From CAZQQU01 sp964595625 (GTDB lineage Bacteria > Bacteroidota > Bacteroidia > Flavobacteriales > Flavobacteriaceae), in NCBI GenBank assembly GCA_964595625.1, contig CAZQQU010000010.1, forward strand, positions 1 to 64,000: DNA of 64,000 bases, in the 5' to 3' direction. The position numbers and the translations under genes are program-made. This document shows positions 58,799 to 64,000 of the stretch, one piece after another. The stretch's first letter is position 1, and every line of letters begins with the position of its first letter. Below the pieces are notes generated by a model. That model had not been told where the DNA came from. It did not search any database and was given only the letters and a program-made list of their open reading frames with translations.

Positions 58799-59746
58799 AT
58801 GAATACTTCCACTCCCTTGGTCTCTATCATCATTCCTACCTACAATCGAGCGCACTTAATCGGTGAAACCTTAGACTCTGTGTTGGCACAAACTTATACA
58901 AACTGGGAATGTATCATCGTGGACGACGGCAGCAGCGATAATACCGATGAGGTAGTGGGGGCGTATGTACAAAAGGATGCCCGTTTTAAGTATTATCACC
59001 GTCCCGATACGCATTTGCCCGGCGGAAACGGAGCACGTAATTACGGCTTTTTACAAAGTAAAGGGGAGTATATCCAGTGGTTTGATAGTGATGATTTGAT
59101 GTTGAATGTGTTTATTGAAGAAAAAATTTCTTTATTTAATGCTCAGGTTCAAATTGTTATTTCTAAAAGGTTGGAGAACGGAAAAGTTCTAAGGTATAAA
59201 TCTATGGAGGAAAGTAAGTTATATATAAGCGATTTTGATAGGCAATACATTGTTAATAGATACTCTATTTTAACAGGGGATGTTATGTTTTTAAAAAATG
59301 TAATCAACCAATCATTTGATGAAAATTTGCAAAAAGCACAAGAGATGGAATTTTTTACAAGAGTTTTCAATCAAGATTTATGCTATGTATTTACCGATAA
59401 AGTATTGTGGAACCACAGAGTTTTTTCTGATTCAATTTCTTCGAATTCTGATAAAAACTTAATTAAGAAAGTTGATTCTCTTATTTATTTGTCTAAGAAA
59501 TTACAGACAAAATATGTTACAGATTTTGAGGCACTTAAAACAATTAAAAATTACGGAAAAGTATTATATAAATCCTTAATGATCAAAAATAATTTTTTCT
59601 TAGTTTTAAGAAACTATCATTATTATAGAAAATGCTATAATGTAGGTGTTTTAACATTTTCTTTTTTTTTTATTTATAATACCGTTACTAAAAGAGGGTT
59701 TTATTTGTTAAAAAAACTCGAAGCTAAATGTTTTGCTAAAATATAA
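58799..59746 (+). CDS. glycosyltransferase family 2, composition shift inside the gene
   Basis: The 315-residue product begins PLVSIIIPTYNRAHLIGETLDSVLAQ, with VDDGSSDNTD at the donor site and QWFDSDDLM at the metal site, all of GT-A type. From about codon 100 (near 59100) the GC content drops, by rough hand count, from about 50% to about 25-30% and stays low. The C-terminal half is rich in Lys, Ile and Asn (RFKIKNYGKVLYKS-like, FFIYNTVTKRG) and less conserved. The N-terminal catalytic part and the acceptor part therefore seem to have separate origins. Confidence 0.88.
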   Translation: MNTSTPLVSIIIPTYNRAHLIGETLDSVLAQTYTNWECIIVDDGSSDNTDEVVGAYVQKDARFKYYHRPDTHLPGGNGARNYGFLQSKGEYIQWFDSDDLMLNVFIEEKISLFNAQVQIVISKRLENGKVLRYKSMEESKLYISDFDRQYIVNRYSILTGDVMFLKNVINQSFDENLQKAQEMEFFTRVFNQDLCYVFTDKVLWNHRVFSDSISSNSDKNLIKKVDSLIYLSKKLQTKYVTDFEALKTIKNYGKVLYKSLMIKNNFFLVLRNYHYYRKCYNVGVLTFSFFFIYNTVTKRGFYLLKKLEAKCFAKI

Positions 59747-59801
59747 TGCTTTTAATCATTTTTAGTTTATGAAAATTGAAATTAAAAAATAAAATTTAAT
59801 A

Positions 59802-60527
59802 ATGATTATTAGAAATTATATATATGTTTTGCTAGCTGATTTTTCAAAAAAAATTGGAAGAGGAAAATATTATAGAAAAAAACTTTTTTCAACAAAAAGA
59901 ATACTAGAGAAAAACTATAAAATTAATAGTGAATTTAGTTTTATTCAAGTTGGAGCAAATGATGGAATAAGCTTTGATTTTCTATATGAATTTTTAATAA
60001 ACAGAATATCAGTAGGAATACTTATTGAGCCTGTAAAAGAATACTTTGATGAGTTATTTTTAAATTATAAAAAATTTAATCAAATATTAAAAGTAAATAA
60101 GGCATTACATAAATCAAAAAAAAATGCAATTATTTACAAAGTAGATAAAACTAAATTTGATTTATATCCTGATTGGGTTAAAGGAATTGCTTCTTTTGAA
60201 ATAAAAAACCTCACGAAATTTAATATTATTAAACCGCAACATATTGTTGAAGAATTAGTTGAAGCAGATACACTAATGAATATCGTAAAAGAATCTGAGT
60301 TTGAAGAATTTGATTATATTCAAGTTGATACAGAAGGATATGACTTCAAAGTAATTGAAATGATCGATTTCTCAATTTTAAAACCAAAACTTATAAAAGC
60401 AGAGTTTGTAAATCTATCAAAGGAAGAAAAAGTAAAAATTAGAAAACTTCTTTATAATCAAGGGTATTATGTTTTCTTTGAAGGTTTGGATATTATTGGA
60501 GTTAATTTAAATAAAATCAAACTTTAA
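59802..60527 (+). CDS. FkbM-family SAM methyltransferase
   Basis: The 241-residue protein has FSFIQVGANDGISFDFLYEFL, with the GANDG loop of motif I. GILIEPVKEYFDELF places an acidic residue at strand two, and FDYIQVDTEGYDFKVIEMIDF is the FkbM signature (DTEGxD). FkbM enzymes O-methylate sugars, among other acceptors. Methylation of the terminal sugar is a known chain-end signal for Wzt-type exporters, so a chain-capping role is a sensible inference. The gene is very AT-rich. It is followed by the GT32 gene after three bases. Confidence 0.9.
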   Translation: MIIRNYIYVLLADFSKKIGRGKYYRKKLFSTKRILEKNYKINSEFSFIQVGANDGISFDFLYEFLINRISVGILIEPVKEYFDELFLNYKKFNQILKVNKALHKSKKNAIIYKVDKTKFDLYPDWVKGIASFEIKNLTKFNIIKPQHIVEELVEADTLMNIVKESEFEEFDYIQVDTEGYDFKVIEMIDFSILKPKLIKAEFVNLSKEEKVKIRKLLYNQGYYVFFEGLDIIGVNLNKIKL

Positions 60528-60530
60528 ATT

Positions 60531-61322
60531 ATGATTCCAAAAAAGATTCATTACTGCTGGTTTGGAAAAAAAACAATTCCAATAATGCTTCAATACTGTA
60601 TAGATTCTTGGAAAGTTCAGCTACCTGATTATGAGATAATTTTATGGAATGAAAAAAATGTTGAATTTGATTGCGAATTTATAACCAAAGCATATAAAGA
60701 TAAAAATTGGGCATTTGTTTCTGATTATGTTAGACTAAAAGTAGTTTACGAACACGGTGGCATCTATCTTGATACAGATATGCTACTGTTAAAACCTTTG
60801 GATGATTTCTTAGAAAATGAATGCTTTTTTGTAGCAGAACACAGTAATAGTATTGGTGTAGGCATATTTGGAGCAAAAAGGCATAACCCTTTTATAAAAG
60901 ATTGTTTACAATACTATACAAGCTTTAAATCTAAAAATCAATCAATTATTCCAATACCCAAAATAGTAACTGATGCATTTGAACTCAGATATTGTAAACC
61001 TAATATTTTTGAAAAAAATATTGTAGTAGACGGTTTAACCATTTATTATATGGATTATTTTTATTCACTTCCTTATAGTAAACTCTTTGATATACATAAT
61101 TATAAAAAATATTTAAAGAATAATTCATATGGTATTCATTTATGGTTTGGTTCTTGGCATTCATATAACGAACTTTATTTAATAAGAAGAAAAGAGTATT
61201 CAAAAGCCGTAAAAAAAATATTAAAAACAATATTCATTAATAAAAAATTTGGTTTTTTATACTTTAAAAAACTTATCAGTGCTTTTAGAGATTCATTAAA
61301 ATACAAAAATGCTTTTAGATGA
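60531..61322 (+). CDS. glycosyltransferase family 32-type (DXD) enzyme
   Basis: The 263-residue protein starts MIPKKIHYCWFGKKTIPIML, the usual opening of capsular GT32 proteins. It has the diagnostic FVSDYVRLKVVYEHGGIYLDTDMLLLKPL with the DxD metal-binding motif, followed by CFFVAEHSNSIGVGIFGAK. It would add a hexose to a lipid-linked glycan in the cytoplasm. Very AT-rich composition matches the preceding methyltransferase gene. The stop overlaps the next start by four bases (ATGA). Confidence 0.92.
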   Translation: MIPKKIHYCWFGKKTIPIMLQYCIDSWKVQLPDYEIILWNEKNVEFDCEFITKAYKDKNWAFVSDYVRLKVVYEHGGIYLDTDMLLLKPLDDFLENECFFVAEHSNSIGVGIFGAKRHNPFIKDCLQYYTSFKSKNQSIIPIPKIVTDAFELRYCKPNIFEKNIVVDGLTIYYMDYFYSLPYSKLFDIHNYKKYLKNNSYGIHLWFGSWHSYNELYLIRRKEYSKAVKKILKTIFINKKFGFLYFKKLISAFRDSLKYKNAFR

Positions 61323-62293
61323 ACTCGATAATCCTCATACTCCCTTATTTCGGTAAATGGCCGGTTTGGTTTGATGCTTTTTTGGTTTCAGTAAAGGCAA
61401 ACCCTACTGTACACTGGCTGTGCCCTACCGATTGTGAGTTGCCTGATAAGTACCCTGATAATATTCAATTTTTGCCTACCGACTTACAAACTTTAAATAA
61501 CCATGTAAACCGTGTGGTGGATGCTCAAGTACCGCTTAATCCCCGTAAATTTTGTGATTTAAAACCTGCTTACGGAGCTATTTTTTATGAGGAAATAAAG
61601 TATTATGACTTTTGGGGATTTTGTGATATGGATATTATCTGGGGCGATATACGTAAGTTTATTACCGAAGATCTATTACAGCATTATGACGTTATTTCAA
61701 GTAGGAGGGAAGCTATTTCCGGACATTTTAATTTGTTTAGAAATACGCCGGAGTTATTGGAATATTACAAAACGGTTCCAAATTATCGCTTTTTGTTTGA
61801 GCAGTCTCAGTTTATGTGGTTTGACGAAGAAAAGTTAACCAATCACATTAAACACGAAGCTGCTGCCGGGCGATTATACTTTAATGTAAAATGGGACACT
61901 ATTTTATGTAATCAAGAACGAGACAGAGATTCTCATCAAGAGTATTATTTAGACCGTTGGCTATGGCAAGATGGCAAAGTGCTCAACACCAAAACCAAGC
62001 AAGAGGTAATGTATTTGCACTTTATCAATTGGAAACGCACAATGAAACGCAGTGAAGTAACCTATAGTGACCAACCGGATCGTTTTTATATTTCCTATTC
62101 AAAAATGCACTACCATAAACACAACGTTTTGCAAAAGTTTTGGAATGGTTTTACCAATGTTTTTGATGGGTATTATAGAAAGGAGCAAAAAAGAATAATA
62201 AAATTAAAACTGAAGAGTTTAAAAAAAAGAGTTTATAGAAAATTAAAGAATACAATCATTCTCAAAATTAAAAATGGACTCAAATTTAAATAG
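61319..62293 (+). CDS. DUF6625 family, glycosyltransferase-like protein
   Basis: The 324-residue product begins NSIILILPYFGKWPVWFDAFLVS. It contains LKPAYGAIFYEEIKYYDFWGFCDMDIIWGDIRKFIT, where CDMDIIWGD supplies DxD-like metal ligands, and then ISGHFNLFRNTPEL and DRWLWQDGKV. This is the DUF6625 family, found in capsule and O-antigen loci and very likely GT-A fold transferases. The composition returns to about average from the start of this gene until about 62170, where a basic, AT-rich end begins. Confidence 0.82.
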   Translation: MNSIILILPYFGKWPVWFDAFLVSVKANPTVHWLCPTDCELPDKYPDNIQFLPTDLQTLNNHVNRVVDAQVPLNPRKFCDLKPAYGAIFYEEIKYYDFWGFCDMDIIWGDIRKFITEDLLQHYDVISSRREAISGHFNLFRNTPELLEYYKTVPNYRFLFEQSQFMWFDEEKLTNHIKHEAAAGRLYFNVKWDTILCNQERDRDSHQEYYLDRWLWQDGKVLNTKTKQEVMYLHFINWKRTMKRSEVTYSDQPDRFYISYSKMHYHKHNVLQKFWNGFTNVFDGYYRKEQKRIIKLKLKSLKKRVYRKLKNTIILKIKNGLKFK

Positions 62294-62323
62294 GATAAAA
62301 TTTTAAAAAGTAATTTATTTCCA

Positions 62324-62935
62324 TTGTTTCTTAAATTTTCGATTTTTAAATTTATTTATAAAGATTCATTTATTTATATCAATCCAAAAGAAATTGATTT
62401 AGTTTTAACTGATAATGAGAGATTTAATTTATTGTCTCAAAATAAATTTTTAATTAAAATTAATGCTAATGGAATTAAAAAATTTAATGAAGAAAAAAAT
62501 TATATAAAAAGCACAGTATATGATTTTTTGATAAAGGAATTGAGCTATAAAAACACTATTCAATATCAAATGATGATAGATAGAATAAAAACCAATAATA
62601 GACCATTGTATGGTTGTAAAAATGAATTTGAAATTGAGAATTATTTTCAAAAATTATTTAAATCATATTTAAGTATTAAAAATAATGGTTATTTAACTCA
62701 ACAAGAACTTAAATCAAAATCTAATAATAGTAAAATAGGAGATGAGATTGAGGTGTTTATAACTTTTAATAATCAAATTATTGCTAGTGGTGGTTCTGGA
62801 AACCACAGAATATGTATTGCAAAAGAGTTATATTTAGATAAAATTCCTGTTAAATTTAAAAGTGTACTTTTCGAAAAGGATAAAATGGATATTGAAACAT
62901 TAAAAAAAATTTATGAATTTTTAGCTTCAATATGA
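62324..62935 (+). CDS. unrecognised protein with ParB/sulfiredoxin-like C-terminal motif
   Basis: This frame continues from the TAG of the DUF6625 gene without an intervening stop and has no ATG before residue 80. I give the TTG at 62324 (MFLKFSIFKFIYKD); ATT codons could also serve. The 203 residues are Lys/Asn/Ile/Phe-rich and very AT-rich. Near the C-terminus ASGGSGNHRICIAKELYLDKIPVKF resembles the substrate-binding GxxRxxAxxxLG-x-x-IPV core of ParB/Srx-fold domains. No function can be assigned. The end overlaps the next gene by four bases, which supports translation. Confidence 0.6.
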   Translation: MFLKFSIFKFIYKDSFIYINPKEIDLVLTDNERFNLLSQNKFLIKINANGIKKFNEEKNYIKSTVYDFLIKELSYKNTIQYQMMIDRIKTNNRPLYGCKNEFEIENYFQKLFKSYLSIKNNGYLTQQELKSKSNNSKIGDEIEVFITFNNQIIASGGSGNHRICIAKELYLDKIPVKFKSVLFEKDKMDIETLKKIYEFLASI

Positions 62936-64000
62936 AAACCATCTCCATTCTCCATCCATTTACTCCTCAAGCTGCCGGTGTGGTCGAGCAGAGTGTGGCT
63001 CAGTACCACAGTCAGCCACATGCCAAAGCACTTATGGCATTGGCAAGTGAAGGTTATGCGTGTACAATGGCGTATTTTACATCTAAATGGTTTGGGTATT
63101 CGCAAAAAGTTGAAAACATTGACTATCAATTTTATCCCGTAAGCTTTACCCTAAATGGCGACCATAAAAAATGGAAAAAACAACAGTCAACAGCTTGTTT
63201 AAGACATTATAAAAAAAATACCCCCGATGTAACCATCATCAATATGTCAGGCCATTCTAGCCCGTTTTCGTACGAGCTTTCTAAAGTGATTTTGCAACAA
63301 GGCAAAAGATATATAGCGATGCTGGGAGGGCAACATTACACAGATAATGAAACGTACAGAGAATACTATAAAAATGCCCACCACATATTGGTACATACTT
63401 ATATTCAAAAATACAGTATGGAAAAAATGGAATTGTTTAAAGGAAAAGACATTCGAGTGTTTCCTTTAGGAGTTGATTGTGAAATTTTTAAACCATTATT
63501 TTCCAAGAATGACATGCCAGATATCCGTTTACTTTATGTAGGCAGAATAGTAGAATGGAAAAGGGTACACTTAGCTATACAAACGGTTCATTTTTTAGTT
63601 GAAAAAGGGTTTACAAATGCTGTCTTAAATATTATTGGGCCTGTTTTTTCAGAAGATTATATGAAAGAGTTGTCTGACTATGTTGAAAAACACAACCTAC
63701 AGAAAAATGTTTGTTTTTTAGGATTTAAGCAACACCATGAGTTGGTGTCTTATTTTCAAGAAGCCGATTTGTTTTTACTACCTAGTGACAAGGAAACTTT
63801 TGGTATGGTAATGATTGAAAGTATGGCATGTGAAACGCCTGTCGCCGGAATGGATTGTCCCGGAGGTCCTAAAGATGTTATAGAAAGTGGTGTTGACGGA
63901 TTGCTTTCTACACCTGAAAATTATGTATCTGATGTGTTTGAATTACTTCAAGACAGGGAAAAATTAATCAAAATGCAACAAAACGCCCGTCAAAAAGTAG
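62932..64000 (+). CDS. glycosyltransferase family 4, truncated by the window end
   Basis: The ATG at 62932 overlaps the previous stop (ATGA) and the frame is open to the last base, giving 356 codons so far. MKTISILHPFTPQAAGVVEQ opens the protein. The donor domain has RLLYVGRIVEWKRVHLAIQTV, NVCFLGFKQHHELVSYFQEADLFLLPS and DKETFGMVMIESMACETPVAG with the E-x7-E motif, then GPKDVIESGVDGLL. It is a GT-B retaining glycosyltransferase of the surface-glycan locus. Base composition is again average, unlike the AT-rich gene before it. Only a few C-terminal residues are probably missing. Confidence 0.92.
   Translation, partial: MKTISILHPFTPQAAGVVEQSVAQYHSQPHAKALMALASEGYACTMAYFTSKWFGYSQKVENIDYQFYPVSFTLNGDHKKWKKQQSTACLRHYKKNTPDVTIINMSGHSSPFSYELSKVILQQGKRYIAMLGGQHYTDNETYREYYKNAHHILVHTYIQKYSMEKMELFKGKDIRVFPLGVDCEIFKPLFSKNDMPDIRLLYVGRIVEWKRVHLAIQTVHFLVEKGFTNAVLNIIGPVFSEDYMKELSDYVEKHNLQKNVCFLGFKQHHELVSYFQEADLFLLPSDKETFGMVMIESMACETPVAGMDCPGGPKDVIESGVDGLLSTPENYVSDVFELLQDREKLIKMQQNARQKV

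Overview
The window is chromosomal DNA from a member of the Bacteroidota, almost certainly family Flavobacteriaceae. Several signs agree. Three proteins end in Por/type IX secretion (T9SS) C-terminal domains, and a fourth survives as a remnant. Start codons lack Shine-Dalgarno sequences. Several genes carry Bacteroidota-type promoters (TTG or TTTG, 17-21 bp, TAnnTTTG). Typical clusters are present: rpmB-rpmG-DUF4295-ftsY-rimO, gltA-DDAH-ctlX, and an FdtA-type ketoisomerase locus. No tRNA, rRNA, CRISPR array or insertion sequence was found. Two runs of exactly 100 N (52822-52921, 53086-53185) are scaffold gaps inside a repeat field.

Layout. 1-13.4 kb: miscellaneous genes, mostly on the minus strand (DUF805 fragment, RtcB RNA ligase, small membrane proteins and a lipoprotein, a plus-strand serine hydrolase, DUF4180, Rossmann oxidoreductase, DinB-like protein, CPA2 antiporter, T9SS-exported protein, GNAT, secreted Ere/ChaN-like protein). 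13.6-15.8 kb: queA and malate dehydrogenase, convergent around a strong bidirectional terminator. 15.9-25 kb: a first surface-glycan locus (two GT2, GT61, FdtA-like ketoisomerase, two GT4-like enzymes, Wzx flippase, PLP aminotransferase, FemAB/GNAT-like acyltransferase), consistent with making and using a dTDP-3-acylamino-3,6-dideoxyhexose. 25-34.5 kb: housekeeping genes (rimO, ftsY, DUF4295, rpmG, rpmB, cinA, FAH-family enzyme, 3'-5' exonuclease, ctlX, a DDAH-family hydrolase, gltA). 34.7-38.9 kb: a T9SS beta-helix protein, a PLP decarboxylase and an HI0933-type flavoprotein on the plus strand.

38.9-47.4 kb is a minus-strand run that looks like one operon: ECF sigma factor, membrane anti-sigma-like protein with a periplasmic TPR domain, exported TPR-CHAT caspase-like protease with a C-terminal membrane anchor, membrane-anchored transglutaminase-like protein, a 206-residue envelope protein, a broken T9SS gene, and an M23 peptidase with a T9SS domain. 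I regard it as the best candidate for an undescribed system: an envelope signalling or stress pathway built around a periplasmic caspase-like protease.

47.5-50.1 kb: mvaD-rnhB, then a Fur-family regulator divergent from a MerC-like membrane protein, with a perfect 15-bp palindrome between them. 50.1-50.4 kb: two tandem structured-RNA/terminator units whose stems covary around a shared loop. 50.4-52.2 kb: a secreted fibre-like protein. 52.2-53.6 kb: a non-coding field of hairpins, a 16-bp tandem repeat and a 118-bp hairpin repeat, with the two gaps.

53.6-64 kb: a second surface-glycan locus on the plus strand: Wzt-type ABC ATPase, PLP aminotransferase, two left-handed beta-helix acyltransferases, a 23-codon gene remnant, GT56-like, GT2, FkbM methyltransferase, GT32, DUF6625, an unrecognised ParB-like-fold protein and a GT4 running off the end. 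Base composition changes sharply within this locus (about 59.1-61.3 and 62.2-62.9 kb are very AT-rich), showing mosaic assembly by recombination.
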